From: Candidula unifasciata
Taxonomy: Eukaryota > Mollusca > Gastropoda > Stylommatophora > Geomitridae
DNA length: 64,000 nt
Assembly (NCBI GenBank): GCA_905116865.2
Contig: CAJHNH020002669.1
Location: 124,001 to 188,000, forward strand
Reading direction: 5' to 3'
Shown here: piece by piece, positions 10,490 to 21,639 of the stretch
Layout of the letters: the number at the start of each line of letters is the position of its first letter
How positions within the stretch are numbered: the first letter of the stretch is position 1
Notes under the pieces: model-generated
The model's database searches: none
What the model was told of the DNA's origin: nothing
What the model saw: the letters and a program-made list of their open reading frames with translations, nothing else
Program-made: the position numbers and the translations under genes

Positions 10490-11515
10490 CCCACTACGTG
10501 AAGAGCATGATGATCGCTAAGCTGTTGGAAGTCACACAGAGAACCCAGTATGGAAGAGCATGATGATCCCGAAACTGTTGGGGGTCACACAAAGGAACCA
10601 AGTATGGGAGAGCATGATGATCCCTAAACTGTTGGAAGTCACACAGAGAACCCAGTATGGAACAGCATGATGATCCCAAAACTGTTGGGGGTCACGCAGG
10701 GGGATCCAGTTCGCGAGAGCATGATGATCCCTAAACTGTTGGGGGCCAGAGGACCCAGTATGGGAGAGCATGATGATCCCTAAACTGTTGAGGGCCAGAG
10801 GTCCCAGTATGGGAGAGCATGATGATCCCTAAACTGTTGGGGGCCAGAGGACGCAGTATGGGAGAGCATGATGATCCCTTAACTGTTGGGGGTGACACAG
10901 AGGACCCAGTATGGGAGAGCATGATGATCCCTAAACTGTTGGGGGCCAGAGGACCCAGTATGGGAGAGTATGATGATCCCTAAACTGTTGGGGGTCACAC
11001 AGAGGACCCAATATGGGAGAGCAAGATGATCCCTAAACTGTTGGGGGTCACACAGAGGACCCAGTATGGGAGAGCATGATGATCCCTAAACTGTTGAGGG
11101 TCACACAGAGGACCCAGTATGGGAGAGCATGATGATCCCTAAACTGTTGGGGGCCAGAGGACCCAGTATGGGAGAGCATGGTGATCCCTAAACTGTTGGG
11201 GGTCACACAGAGGACCCAGTATGGGAGAGCATGATGATCTCTAAACTGTTGGGGGTCACACAAAGGAACCAAGTATGGGAGAGCATGATGATCCCTAAAC
11301 TGTTGGAAGTCACACAGAGAACCCAGTATGGAACAGCATGATGATCCCTAAACTGTTAGGGGTCACGCAGGGGATCCAGTTCGCGAGAGAATGATGATCC
11401 CTAAACTGTTGGGGGCCAGAGGACCCAGTATGGGAGAGCATGATGATCCCTAAACTGCTGGGAGCCAGAGGTCCCAGTATGGGAGAGCATGATGATCCCT
11501 AAACTGTTGGGGCCA
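10490..11515. repeat. About 51-bp minisatellite, about 20 units
   Basis: Units read GAGCATGATGATCCCTAAAC then TGTTGGGGGTCACACAGAGG then ACCCAGTATGG. A second type replaces GTCACACAGAGG by GCCAGAGG. Blocks of 3-4 units recur (about 10560-10740 and 11240-11430), showing higher-order duplication. Confidence 0.95.
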
Positions 11516-11536
11516 TTCTCAGGATCCTTAAGGGAA

Positions 11537-11790
11537 GAGGTTCTTCTTCTACTTCTTAGCTTTCACCGGCTGTAAATTCTGGCAGAAAGCTGGGGTTGTT
11601 CATCCACTTCTGAATTTCAGCCTTGTTCCAGAACTTGAGTTCTGCATGAACATCCGTTTTACAGATCTAGCCAATTAGAATGCAGGCTGTTGTGTCCATG
11701 CCTTTGAAGGAAACAATCCTAATTAGAGCCTTTTACGGCATGCTTACTAAAGTAGCAGTGGGTCTATTCTGATTTTCTTCAAAGCGGTGG
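11537..11790 (-). repeat. SINE-B copy, reverse orientation
   Basis: On the plus strand it starts TTCTTCTTCTACTTCTTAGC and continues TTTCACCGGCTGTAAATTCT, TGTTCATCCACTTCTGAATT and GCAGTGGGTCTATTCTGATT, the reverse of the SINE-B consensus. Confidence 0.8.
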
Positions 11791-12855
11791 CCTTGAACAC
11801 AAACCGGGAAGGAGAGGTCAACTACCTAGAAAAAAGGATAACTGCATAAAAGTCCTAACAGAGAAAATATCTGGGCTGGACACCCCCCTTCCCCATCACA
11901 AATCTGCGGGAACTTTCCTCTCATATATAGATATCCTCCTAAGTACCCAATGGTTTGAACGCGAGTGTAATGGACTTCACAGGTGAAATCTACACTCTTG
12001 CCAAGGGACTTTCAGCCAATTTACCACTCAGGGTGCAGTAGCGGTAAGAAATACCAATTGAAGTTAGATGACACATCATCTCAAGGGAGATTATACATCA
12101 TCTGAAGGGAGACGACACATCATCTGAAGGGAGATGATACATTATCTGAAGGGAGATTCCCCGTATGCATTCCAGGGCACCATTGTGCGGTAACAACAAA
12201 AAACTCAGACCCACCAAGACATTCTGCTAGTGTCGCATAAATGTTACACAAAAACAGGAGTATTTCGCTACCAAGGGAAATAACAAGGACAAAAAAGAAA
12301 AAACGTGCACCAATAACTCATGTTTTATTCCTAGGAATATATGAATTGGCTAAATATTGTCATGTTAAACTCATACATACATTCAGAAGACATATGCATA
12401 CACATACAAATGTGTGTATATACGTACACACTCACATTCATACACCAGAACTCATCAAAGGCTCACTAGTGATTTATGCACAATGTACAGACACCCATTA
12501 TTTATCCCCTTTTTATCAAATGGCAAATATTTTGCAAAAATCCTGTTAGGAGAATTGCGTCATTTTGCAGTGGAAGATGATTCAAACTAATTCAAGAGAA
12601 AAAACAAACATACTATATTCTAGATGAGAAGTAAAGATACCATCAATGAAACCAAATATATAATGGCAGGGAATCAAACAACAGTGGAGACAAATCTGTC
12701 AACAGACACTTCATCACTGCACCCACTGAGCCATATCCTGGCTGTCAATGCAACTACATAGGCAAAGAGAAACATATCTGGTCTGACAACATCTAATGTG
12801 CTCGCTCAAGAACAGCTTCATGAAACTATCAAAGGACAGCATTGACTGACTGACT
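11791..12855. other. Unassigned stretch with a short 25-bp repeat
   Basis: 12060-12157 has four imperfect units of about 25 bp containing ACACATCATCTGAAGGGAGA. 12380-12440 is CA/TA-rich. The 102-residue ORF at 12241 has no recognisable features. No gene seen. Confidence 0.6.
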
Positions 12856-12859
12856 TTGT

Positions 12860-13060
12860 ACCCCACTAGGACATCACACAAGCGATAAACACCCGATGAC
12901 ACAAAGTGCCACCATGTGGATGAGGATCGCAGTGGAGAGGTCCCAGAAACCGCGTTCAGACAATTGGCCATATTTATGGCCTGCCTATATTGCGGCCCCT
13001 GGCAAAAGCCAGGGTGGGGCTTCAAATAACAAAACATTTCATCCTGAAAAGGACGAAACG
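12860..13060 (+). repeat. DR1 dispersed repeat, copy 5
   Basis: Full copy with CCCTGGC-AAAA-GCCAGGG and the second hairpin TTTCATCC-TGAAAA-GGACGAAA, one mismatch from perfect. Confidence 0.9.
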
Positions 13061-13758
13061 CTTGTTGCAATCGTGAACAAGGACAGCTTCAGAGGGTCAT
13101 GATGGCCAATGTACGTACTAGATCACAGGCCTGTGTGGTCTCAAATATTTCGCTTGGGAGCCCATAGAGTGTTGTGGCTAAATGCTCACCTGCCAGACCA
13201 AGAGTTTAGTGTTCAAATCTGCATCAAGTCAGATTTCTATAGTTAATCAGGTAAAACCACAAGTCTAGCTTCACTACATATAGGTCATCCCATAGCTGCT
13301 GTGTTTCTGTGCCAATGAAAACTACACAGGAAGTCCATCAGTGTCCCTTGTAAAAAAAAATTAATATATGCTGCAGTCTTAGCAAACCCAACAGCTTACA
13401 GATACATTAAAGGCATAAGGCGGCAGACAGAAGTGCCAACACAAACAGTCCAATACTAGAAATGCAGTTCATCATCAACAAAAGCAGCAGTTACAAAAGC
13501 TTAGTAATTGTACATGCAATTAATTGCACAAGGCACCTCAAGTTTCCCATCAACAGACCACTCAACATTTTCTGAATTTGCAACACAACACAATCCACAC
13601 TGGACACTGATGAAAAGGATTCCAAATGAAATCCGCAGCTCAGTGTGATGCTATGCACTCAACTCAGTAGCTGAGTAACAGAACTACACCCTTTCAGTCC
13701 ATACATGGAGGAAAAGGCAACATCTAACAATTGGCAGAAATAGATACTTGCTAATTTT
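13061..13758. other. Unassigned stretch
   Basis: No gene seen. 13400-13730 resembles 57540-57860 in order of words (CAGCAGTTACA, GCACAAGGCACC, CAGCTCAGTGTGATGC), so a diverged dispersed repeat of about 330 bp is likely. Confidence 0.5.
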
Positions 13759-13759
13759 T

Positions 13760-13885
13760 CGCCTTGACAATGACCCCAGCTTCTAGGTCGACCTAACCTA
13801 AAATGGGTACCTGGTAAATGTCCTGGGAAATAAAGGCAATCGGTGTGATGTTGATCCCATCACCCACGGAATGCTGATAGTTTCT
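13760..13885 (+). repeat. SINE-C copy, partial body
   Basis: CTAGGTCGACCTAACCTAAA, ATGGGTACCTGGTAAATGTC and GTGTGATGTTGATCCCATCA match the SINE-C body. The tRNA head is missing. Confidence 0.7.
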
Positions 13886-13939
13886 TACGAGTCTAGCATC
13901 AATATTCTGAAGCCTAACTGGCATATTAAAGGGCTTGTA

Positions 13940-14225
13940 CTTCCCGTGGGGGTTCCTGGGCCCTATTATAGGGAAAACAGGAATAGACGCACTGCCTACC
14001 CAAAAACATAAAGTAAGAATCAACTAATTGGGAGCTTGCTTCGAAGTCGGAGTGCATCTGCCTGAGAGGCAAAAAACCAACAGTCTGCATACATATGAGT
14101 CAGATCTGTCAAACGGATGCACACGCAACACTCAGGTTCTGAAACAGGACTGCAGTTTAGAAGTGGATGAACAACCAGAACTTTCCGCTGAAGTTTACAG
14201 CCGGTGAACGCAAAGAAGAAGCAGA
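13940..14225 (+). repeat. SINE-B copy, near full length
   Basis: CCCGTGGGGGTTCCTGGGCC head, GAAGTCGGAGTGCATCTGCC, GAACAACCAGAACTTTCCGC and tail GTGAACGCAAAGAAGAAGCA. One of the best copies for a consensus. Confidence 0.88.
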
Positions 14226-14239
14226 AAGGTCCGTGACTT

Positions 14240-14475
14240 TTTCTCGGTACCAACTCCAATCAGTTTTCTTCAAAGTCAGAACGCATCTGCCTAAGAGGCA
14301 AGTTACCAATAGTCTGTATACAAATAAACCACACATGTAAAATGGATGTGCATGCAAAACTCAAGCTCTGGAACAAGTAAAGTGCAGAAGTGGATGAACA
14401 AGCAGAACTTTCCATTGAAGTTTACTTTACAGCTAATGAAAGCAAAAAAGAAGCAGAAGAGAAATCAGTTTACTG
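14240..14475 (+). repeat. SINE-B copy, second adjacent partial copy
   Basis: Repeats TCAAAGTCAGAACGCATCTG, CCTAAGAGGCAAG and GAACAAGCAGAACTTTCCAT directly after the preceding copy, in the same orientation and more diverged. Confidence 0.78.
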
Positions 14476-14815
14476 CACTAACTCCGTTGTTCAACTATAA
14501 ACAAATCTGAAATGATAGCTGAATCTTTAGTAAACTTTCCTGAAACAAAAATCTATAGTTTTTACACTTGAAAACAAGCTAGTGAGATTTTACTCCAATA
14601 GAGGACGACAACAACAAGAACAAGATCAAGTAAATTTATATCCCAAAATATAAATTCATCAATGAAATCTTTACACTGAAAGGTGAAACCATGATGTGAG
14701 TTTCAACTTTACAAAAGGAAAAAGAAAATCATGTGATATTATGAAACAGTAATTCATCACTCAAATTTGAACTCTGAAACATGAAACTAAAATGTGAATT
14801 TAAATTCTACAAAAG
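14476..14815. other. Unassigned AT-rich stretch
   Basis: A weak internal repeat (CTGAAAGGTGAAACCATGATG against CTGAAACATGAAACTAAAATG, about 80 bp apart). No gene seen. Confidence 0.45.
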
Positions 14816-14817
14816 GA

Positions 14818-15055
14818 TCTTCTCTCTCTCTTGTCATCTGCCCTGTGTCCTCCAAGTTGCCCAGTCCTTTGCTATCACATCCAGCTGCCCCAATGTCTAT
14901 CTTTTTAACTTCCCTTCTGTGTGTGTTTTTTGTGTGTCTGCCTTTATTTCTATGACCCTGTGGTTTCTAGTAATAGACATTCTAGTTATACTGTTCTTAG
15001 ATTTTCTCAACCTGCGTCCTTTCTTTTCTTAACCTCTCGATTAATGGATTTTGTT
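14818..15055 (-). mobile_element. LINE family L2 tail fragment
   Basis: The minus strand reads LRKSKNSITRMSITRNHRVI and EIKADTKNTHRREVKKIDIG, aligned with the better L2 copy at 21760-22450. The 83-residue plus-strand ORF is its antisense shadow. Confidence 0.6.
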
Positions 15056-15662
15056 TAGCTCTCTACAAAAGAGTTAACAGTGATTAAATATCTTGAAAAA
15101 AAAATAATTAAACATTGAGCGAATTTTTACCGCCTTGTTTTGTGAATGTACCGACTTGAAAACCAACTATATGATTTCATTTTCCAGACAAGAAACTTGA
15201 AAGTGATTGACAATCTTCAAGATAATTTTTGTTTTGTGATTCTACAATCTTACACTCTGAATGTGTAATATGAAATAGGAACCCGAAATAGCTATGATTT
15301 AAACAGATACAAGAATTATTTACAATCACAATAAAATTTACATTAAAGAAAACAGGAAATGGTACGAAAATAAGTTACAAAAATATACAGCAGAGATTAA
15401 AGACAAACAAGGAGAGTATGACCATGATGGGCAATCAAATAAACAAACAATATTAAAAAAAAAATCAAATAAACAAACAAAAAAGAATCAAACAAACAAT
15501 TTAAAAGAAATAAAATAAACGAACAAAGCAGAATCAAATAAAAATAAAATAAACAAATAACAATAAAATAAACAGACAATCTAAAAGAAATAAAATAAAA
15601 TAAACAAACAAAACATAAACAAAAAACAATCAAATAAACAAATGAAAGAGAAGAAATAACAA
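15056..15662. other. AT-rich region downstream of YPEL5
   Basis: 15430-15650 is a low-complexity (AAAC/AAATAAAC)n-like stretch immediately 3-prime of the YPEL5 stop on the gene strand, where the YPEL5 3-prime UTR should lie. I cannot assign the polyadenylation site. Confidence 0.6.
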
Positions 15663-15916
15663 TCAACTGTCATTGAGCACGGGTTCATCCATGCCATCAA
15701 CCTCATGGACCAAGGCCCGTTCAAGAATAACTCTGCCCTCCTTGTACCTCTGATTGTCCTCCGTGGCAAACTCATAGATCCAGCCAAGTTTGGAGCTGCA
15801 GTACTTGCAGGACACATCCCGTACCATGTGACGTCCAGTTAACATCACCCGATCCTGAACTTCACTGTACTGCAGGTTCACCACTCGGTTAAATAAAAAT
15901 GCTCTCCCTGTAGCCC
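15663..15916 (-). CDS. YPEL5: Yippee-like protein YPEL5, coding exon 2 of 2 with stop
   Basis: After the acceptor TTTCATACAG the minus strand continues [19 protein letters not shown] and finishes [17 protein letters not shown] and TGA, making a 120-residue protein against 121 in vertebrate YPEL5. The second zinc pair, C73-x-x-C76, completes the family pattern CxxC-x52-Cxx[11 protein letters not shown] and [18 protein letters not shown] are near-identical to vertebrate YPEL5. YPEL5 is a small zinc-binding protein associated with the CTLH/GID E3 ligase and reported at centrosomes and spindle. The gene is intact and is transcribed away from the EHD gene, with start codons 2.5 kb apart. The ORF upstream of 15916 (MMNVDGG...) is intronic. 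Confidence 0.97.
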
Positions 15917-15974
15917 CTGTATGAAAGAAACAATTATAAAAAATAAGTATAACTCCGCCATCAACATTCATCAT

Positions 15975-16235
15975 GAGCCAATTGTTCTATGGGGAGATTT
16001 AGGGAGGTCTGGTGTTTCAATACATCTGACTGACATTTATTCCAGTCGTATCTGTATTCTGAAGCCTATGACCGTTTCCAGTTTGGTAGTAAGTTAGTTT
16101 TGTTTCCCAATAATCTTCTCCTTTGTGATACTGGCTGTAAACTCTGGCAGAAAATTCTGGGTGTTTGTTCATTTCTGTACTTTAGTCTTTCAAAAATGGA
16201 GTTTTTCATGCACATCTGTTTTACATCTGTTTATT
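15975..16235 (-). repeat. Partial SINE-B copy in the YPEL5 intron
   Basis: GGCTGTAAACTCTGGCAGAA, TTCTGGGTGTTTGTTCATTT and CATGCACATCTGTTTTACAT at about 16120-16235 match the reverse SINE-B. The preceding 150 bp is unassigned. Confidence 0.6.
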
Positions 16236-16529
16236 GATATGAAAAAAAGAGGTGCAGCTATGATTTCAACTACATGAGTTCTACATAACCTATGCAGCTA
16301 CTGTTATAGATGACTTTACCATATCGCTGCAGAATTCAACACTTAACTTACATGATAGAGAAAATATGTACTAAAAACATAAATCCTGGATGAAATTGAA
16401 ATAAAAAAAAAAAATTGGCAATTTCTAAATTTGTAACCATAAATTTGAGAAAAGTGTTTACAAAACCTGAGACCCAATGTTATACTTTTCAGTGTTTACT
16501 GCAATCTGTGCAGAAATCTGGTCGTATTT

Positions 16530-16885
16530 CATGGAAACACAAATATAAGGTCGCGTTTCATAGATGCAAAAACATATGGTTGTATTTGATAGAAGCAAAA
16601 GCATAAGGTTGTATTTCATTTTTTTAAAAATCAGGTCATATTTCATAGAAGCAAAAAACATTGGTCGTATTTACTTGAAGCAAAAACATAAGGTCATATT
16701 TTAGAGAAGCAAAAACATAAGGTCATATTTTATAGAAAACACATAAGGTGGTCATGTGTCATAGAAGCAAAAATATAAGGTCATATTTTATTTAAACAAA
16801 AACAAAAGGCTGCATTTCAAAGAAACAAAAACATAAGGTTGTATTTCACAGAAATAAAACCATAAGGTCGTATTTCATAGAAACA
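16530..16885. repeat. 29-bp minisatellite in the YPEL5 intron
   Basis: About 12 imperfect units of CATAAGGTCGTATTTCATAG plus AAGCAAAAA. Confidence 0.92.
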
Positions 16886-17311
16886 AAAAACAATTAAATT
16901 CAGAGTTCTTAAGTGACTAGAAATGAAAAGAGTTTTAGAACGAAATAAAAGAGAAATATTTCAGCAATATTAAAAGATATAATTTTTATTCTTATAAAAA
17001 CCATACTTGGGGGTGGGGGTATCGAAGGAAAGAAACAAAGTGGCAGGCAATGTAACAAGTGGGTGGATAACATGAAGATATGATAAAAGAGTATGAGAGA
17101 GTGTACACATAAAGCAAAAAAGGAGCATGTTGGAGATCCACTGCAGCCAACCTTCAGTGTGGAGATGGCACCTGGTTGGTTGACTGCAAGACCAGGTCAA
17201 TATGACTTCCCTGCCTTACCTTGAATTAAGATTGAAACATATAATCACTGGTTCAGGAGGCAAGCATGCTTGCTACTATGCCACACATCCCCCTCTCTTA
17301 CAATATTATAA

Positions 17312-17660
17312 CAAAAGAAAGACAACAAACTGTCTGGTGTGTTTAAAAGAAAGACAACTAACTGACTGGTGTGTTTAAAAGACAGACAACAAACTGACTG
17401 GTGTGTTCAAAAGAAAGACAACAAACTGACTGGTGTGTTCAAAAGACAGACAGCAAACTGACTGGTGTGTTCAAAAGAAAGACAACAAACTGACTGGTGT
17501 GTTCAAAAGACAGACAACAAACTAACTGGTGTGTTCAAAAGACAGACAACAAAATGACTGGTGTGTTCAAAAGAAAGACAACAAACTGACTGGTGTGTTT
17601 AAAAGAAAGACAACAAACTGACTGGTGTGTTTAAAAGACAGACAACAAACTAACTGGTGT
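17312..17660. repeat. 32-bp minisatellite beside the YPEL5 donor
   Basis: About 11 units of TTCAAAAGAAAGACAACAAA plus CTGACTGGTGTG, ending 20 bp from the YPEL5 exon 1 splice donor. Confidence 0.95.
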
Positions 17661-17680
17661 GGCAATTGCACTGTGCTGAC

Positions 17681-17789
17681 CTGTAAAACGGGTTGAGATT
17701 AGCTCGGCTCTGTTTGTCAGCGCAATGTTGCAGTTCCCACAAGTGAACAGTCGGGATCCCCCAATATGCTGGAGGAATATGCGTCCCAT
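17681..17789 (-). CDS. YPEL5: Yippee-like protein YPEL5, coding exon 1 of 2
   Basis: The minus strand reads an ATG at 17789 followed by [19 protein letters not shown] and ends in ISTRFT plus the first base of a Gly codon (phase 1). The donor is ACAG followed by GTCAGC. It encodes residues 1-36 and includes the first zinc-binding pair C17-x-x-C20 of the Yippee fold. The exon is embedded in minisatellite-rich DNA and is too short to stand out as an ORF. The start matches the MGRIFL start of vertebrate YPEL5. A non-coding 5-prime exon may lie between here and about 20.1 kb but was not identified. Confidence 0.95.
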
Positions 17790-18047
17790 TGTTCTTCCTT
17801 TTCAACAGAGCCTAATTAAAAAAAAACAACATGTAAATGTAGTCAGCCTCAACATGCTAGCACGCGATTCCCTGAACAACTTCCTAAGTGTTAATCTTCC
17901 TGGTATATGAAAGCAACAGAAAATAAAATAAATTTTTTTTTTAAGCTACAAAGATTCGCCTGTTTAACCTAGAATAAGGTTATAATTGGGGTCATTAATT
18001 ATGTGAGGATTTTGTTGGTTATAATCAAATGTAATAGTGATACCAAT

Positions 18048-18305
18048 TATCTACACGCTCGCCGTGGATCGGAAGGTCGTGGGTTTGCTCCCTGGCAGAG
18101 CCGGACTTTTAAAAAAAAAATGACCTTGGCTCCCAGGTCAACCCGGCCTTGAGTGGGTACCGGGTGCAGTCCCGGGAAGTGAAGGGGGCCGGCGTGATGC
18201 TGACCCCATCACCCATCTAGTGCCGATTGGTCTATTAAAATATAGGTCTAGCCCTATATGCCCTATAACCTAATGGCGTAGAAAAGGGTCCTTTACTTAC
18301 TTCTT
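18048..18305 (+). repeat. SINE-C copy, near full length
   Basis: tRNA-like remnant GGTCGTGGGTTTGCTCCC, A10 linker, GGCTCCCAGGTCAACCCGGC, AGTGGGTACCGGGTGCAGTC, ATATAGGTCTAGCCCTATAT and end GGGTCCTTTACTTACTT-like. Confidence 0.88.
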
Positions 18306-18699
18306 TTATACACCTTGTTATTGACTTTGCAGCTTTTTAAGGATGTTATTTTAATTTTTGTATAACTGCTTCTGAGTTAGGTTTTCCACTGTCTGTCTTT
18401 TCAGTGTTATAAGTCATTTTAAACGTTCCTCAAGAGTTGGTTTTTGCTCTAAAGAGATTAGTTCTTTTGTTTATTTATTCTTTCTCACAGGTTACAAATT
18501 TGAAAAAGATGTAACGGTTATCATGCTTACTAATTGGCACTTTGTGGGTCTCTTCTTCTTTTTTGGCGTTGACCGGATGTAAATTCTTTAGAATATTAGT
18601 CTATTAATCTTAACGATGTTGTTATAAATGTGATCATCTCACTGAATAGGGTACATTGATGTTTACTTTTTTTTTTACACTGATCATGTAGCATTAAAT

Positions 18700-19190
18700 C
18701 AAATACATTAGATGGGCAAACAACACTAGAGTGCATACCTGGAATGCTGGAAACAAGAATCGACATCACAGCACTCATAATCGCTCTATCCTCATCTTCA
18801 GCAGAAAGCAAAGAGTTCCAATTCCGATGGCACCAGTAACTGTCTGATTGTAAATTCGTCTCACCTTTACCCTGAGTGTTAAGCGCCGGCCAGATCCCCT
18901 TGTAACTCCTCGCTGTGCCATTCTTCTCAGACTGTAATGATCTATCTGTGCCTCCGCACTGTTCAATCCAGCTTGTCATACATTAGTTCATCACCAAGCG
19001 GTGCAGAACTGCTCAGTCTATCTGCCTGCTCATTTTTCAACACACTGTCATAACCTAGAGAAAATATCCAATGGATGCTAACTACCCGGGACCTCTGAAG
19101 TGATGCTTGCCACTCTGCATGGAGTATGCCTGTCTTCACCTTTCTAAACATACTCTGTAAGTAAGTTACAATTAGTAGTAGTAGTACATT
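18700..19190 (-). mobile_element. LINE family L5, RNase H-to-C-terminus fragment
   Basis: The minus strand contains SIHWIFSLGYDSVLKNEQAD then RLSSSAPLGDELMYDKLD, typical of the end of a retroelement RNase H domain (NEQADRLS). It is followed in other frames by RGVTRGSGRRLTLRVKVRRI and NQTVTGAIGIGTL. Frame changes show decay. Confidence 0.72.
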
Positions 19191-19192
19191 TG

Positions 19193-19395
19193 ACCCCACT
19201 AGGACATCGCACAAGCGATAAACACCTGATGACACAAAGTGCCACCATATGGATGAGGATCACCAACGGAGAGGTCCCAGAAACCGCATTCAGCCATTAG
19301 ACCATATTTATGGTCAGGCTATATTGCAGCCCCTGGCAAGAGCCAGGGTGGGGCTTGAAAATAACGAAACATTGCATCCCACAAGGGGATGACTG
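19193..19395 (+). repeat. DR1 dispersed repeat, copy 6
   Basis: Has CCCTGGC-AAGA-GCCAGGG and a second hairpin in changed form, CATCCC-ACAA-GGGGATG, preceded by AGTAGTAGTA. Confidence 0.9.
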
Positions 19396-20094
19396 GTTCT
19401 TACTATAAGTAAGCTACAATTATGTACATCTGATCTGTAATCCAGCAGAATGCAGCAGTGACTGCCTCAACCTCCATTCTCAAACTAGACGTTGTGATAT
19501 CATAAGTCAGGATTTGCTGCATTAAACGACGTTCATTCGCTTTTGCTATAAACTCCCATGTACTTCGTCTACCTCTTACCTGTAATAGCCTACATACCTG
19601 GAATTAATAAACAAACAAACGATTACAGTGGATGAGGTCACAATGTAAAGTTTGGAGACTATGGATATCTATCGGTCCGGTTTTGTCAGTATAAAATCAA
19701 ATACTGAAATACATTTCGCGGAAATAGTCTAGAATGTACATTTAGAACAAGGACATGATCTGGTGGCGGGGACAATAGCGAGACAAAGACGACTGTTAAA
19801 ACTGTAAACATAACTCAAATATAGGTGACTGTGCATCTACTGCTACATTTTCAAATGTTAAATAAAGTACAAGACACGGACATAAACTAGAGTCTAAGAA
19901 TGTATACCTGGAATGAACCAACTGACGATCACAGCGAGGAGAAAACGATGTGGAGACAAAGACGACAACAAAAATTGAGTAAACAAAATCTCTGCCCGTC
20001 TGCTGCCTTTCAATGGAGACCCGGAGCCCGTCAAAACATGAACTGACGTCAGCCTTGAGGGTCAAGGTGAGGGGTCGGAGGTCGAGGTGACAGC
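19396..20094. other. Region upstream of EHD, between divergent genes
   Basis: No gene seen. GAGACAAAGACGAC occurs twice (about 19781 and 19951), suggesting a small duplication. A YPEL5 5-prime non-coding exon may lie here. The 89-residue minus ORF at 19796-20065 shows no homology I recognise. Confidence 0.5.
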
Positions 20095-20160
20095 GACACT
20101 GGGCATGCGCCCTGACAGTGAAGGTATTTTAAAGGGACACACTTCCGGGTCATTCATTGA
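20095..20160 (+). promoter_or_regulatory. Probable EHD promoter with NRF1-like and ETS-like sites
   Basis: About 150-210 bp upstream of the EHD start codon lie GGGCATGCGCCC (20101-20112), containing an NRF1-type GCATGCGC core inside a palindrome, and ACTTCCGGGT (20141-20150), a good ETS/GABPA-type match. A TATA-like TATTTTAAAG (20125-20134) lies between them. These are typical of housekeeping animal promoters. The transcription start is not known. YPEL5 points the other way, so the region could serve both genes, but that is inference. Confidence 0.45.
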
Positions 20161-20308
20161 GTTGCAGAAGTCGGCAGGGACATCAACGATACCGCAAACC
20201 TGTCTAGTTTCTTAGTTTTATCTCACACACAGCAGTTTGGATTAAAGTTATAAACAGGTTTATTTCGCTTGTGATTCTTTCGAGTTCACGGTCTCTAACA
20301 CTACCAGC

Positions 20309-21223
20309 ATGATGCGGTGGCTGGCAGATGACAACAGGCGGAAAAAAGAACCAGAAGTTTTTAACAATGTTGTGGAAGGGCTGAAGAAAATCTACAGAAA
20401 TAAACTACTGCCTTTAGAAGAAGCTTACAGATACCACGATTTTCACTCGCCTGCTTTAGATGATCCGGATTTCGATGCCAAGCCGGTGATTCTGTTGATC
20501 GGGCAATATTCTACAGGTAAAACCACGTTTATTCGATATCTGTTAGAGCAGGATTTCCCAGGAATGAGGATAGGACCCGAACCTACGACAGATCGCTTCA
20601 TAGTTATAATGGGAGGAGAAACAGAAAGTGTCATCCCGGGAAACGCATTGGTTGTAGACCCCAAGAAACAGTTTAAACCGTTAACTAAATTTGGAAATAC
20701 GTTTCTTAATAGATTTCAGTGTTCCCAGATGAAGAATCCAGTTTTAGATAGCATTACAATCGTGGATACCCCGGGTATCTTGTCAGGAGAGAAGCAGAGA
20801 GTAGACCGCGGTTATGATTTCGCTGGTGTTCTCGAGTGGTTTGCCGAGCATGTGGACAGAATTATTTTGTTATTCGATGCCCACAAGCTTGATATTTCTG
20901 ACGAATTCCGACGGGCAATTGAAGCAATTAAAGGTCATGATGACAAAATTAGAATTGTCCTGAACAAATCGGACATGATCAACCACCAACAGCTTATGAG
21001 AGTGTATGGCGCCCTTATGTGGTCCTTAGGGAAAGTGTTGAATACACCAGAAGTTGCCAGGGTATACATTGGGTCTTTCTGGGATCAGCCGCTGCAGTTT
21101 GATATGAACCGCCGCCTGTTTGAGTTGGAAGAGCAAGATTTATTTAAAGACTTGCAATTGTTGCCAAGGAACGCTGCCTTGCGGAAGCTGAATGACCTCA
21201 TCAAGAGAGCCAGACTGGCTAAG
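20309..21223 (+). CDS. EHD (EHD1/3, RME-1/Past1 ortholog): EHD-family membrane-remodelling ATPase, coding exon 1 of 3
   Basis: This exon encodes residues 1-305 of a 544-residue EH-domain protein, a dynamin-like ATPase that oligomerises on endosomal membranes and drives recycling-tubule scission. Visible features are the N-terminal RRKKEPE segment (about residues 10-16), the P-loop GQYSTGKT (65-72), the switch region PEPTTD, the [12 protein letters not shown] motif (about 153-164), [12 protein letters not shown], and the NKSD nucleotide-specificity motif (near 220). The exon ends in the RARLAK helix. The first of two adjacent ATGs fits the family, because vertebrate EHD proteins also have Trp at position 4. 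The exon ends in phase 0 at AAG, followed by a GTAATT donor. The frame stays open for about 45 bp into the intron before a stop, so the 320-residue read-through ORF is an artefact. No frameshift is seen, and conservation with vertebrate EHD1/EHD3 is very high. Which vertebrate paralogue is closest cannot be decided, since invertebrates usually have one gene. Confidence 0.97.
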
Positions 21224-21639
21224 GTAATTTATTTGTTTGTTTTGTCATGTTTTTGTGATTTATATTTATAGTTATTTGTAGTTTTAGCAAGTGTTTGCCC
21301 AGTCATGTCTTTTTTCTGTCTTGATAGCGGCACATTCTTAATACAACACAAAGATGCACACAAACAAACACAACCAAATATTTCAGCAAATCTGTATATT
21401 GTAAAAACAACACCCAGAACTGATAAACTGTGATGGTTAACATGGAACACAAGAAATATGCAACAGGAATGCCTTTTGATATCAGCCCAACTGCAGTCGC
21501 CCCTATTTACCTCATCATTTGGTAGCAACAGTTACCCAGTAATGACTCATTCTTTCCCCACCTGGTTTACATTTTTTTAATTGATGAAAATGAGGTCTTT
21601 GAATAGAATCTTTCACTATTTATCCTTGTCTGATACTGT

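Larger units (their letters stand above)
15917..17680 (-). other. YPEL5 intron (1.76 kb)
   Basis: A phase-1 GT-AG intron on the minus strand, defined by the two YPEL5 exons. It contains a partial SINE-B copy (about 16120-16235), a 29-bp minisatellite (16530-16885) and a 32-bp minisatellite (17312-17660) that ends 20 bp from the 5-prime splice site. Confidence 0.9.

Noticed and set aside
14781..15032. An 83-residue plus-strand hydrophobic ORF as a membrane protein
   Set aside because: The minus strand encodes a recognisable LINE tail here, so the plus frame is its shadow.
20309..21271. A 320-residue EHD protein ending at 21271
   Set aside because: The last 15 residues are intronic read-through. 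The GTAATT donor at 21224 and the in-phase exon at 43325 restore the full family sequence.
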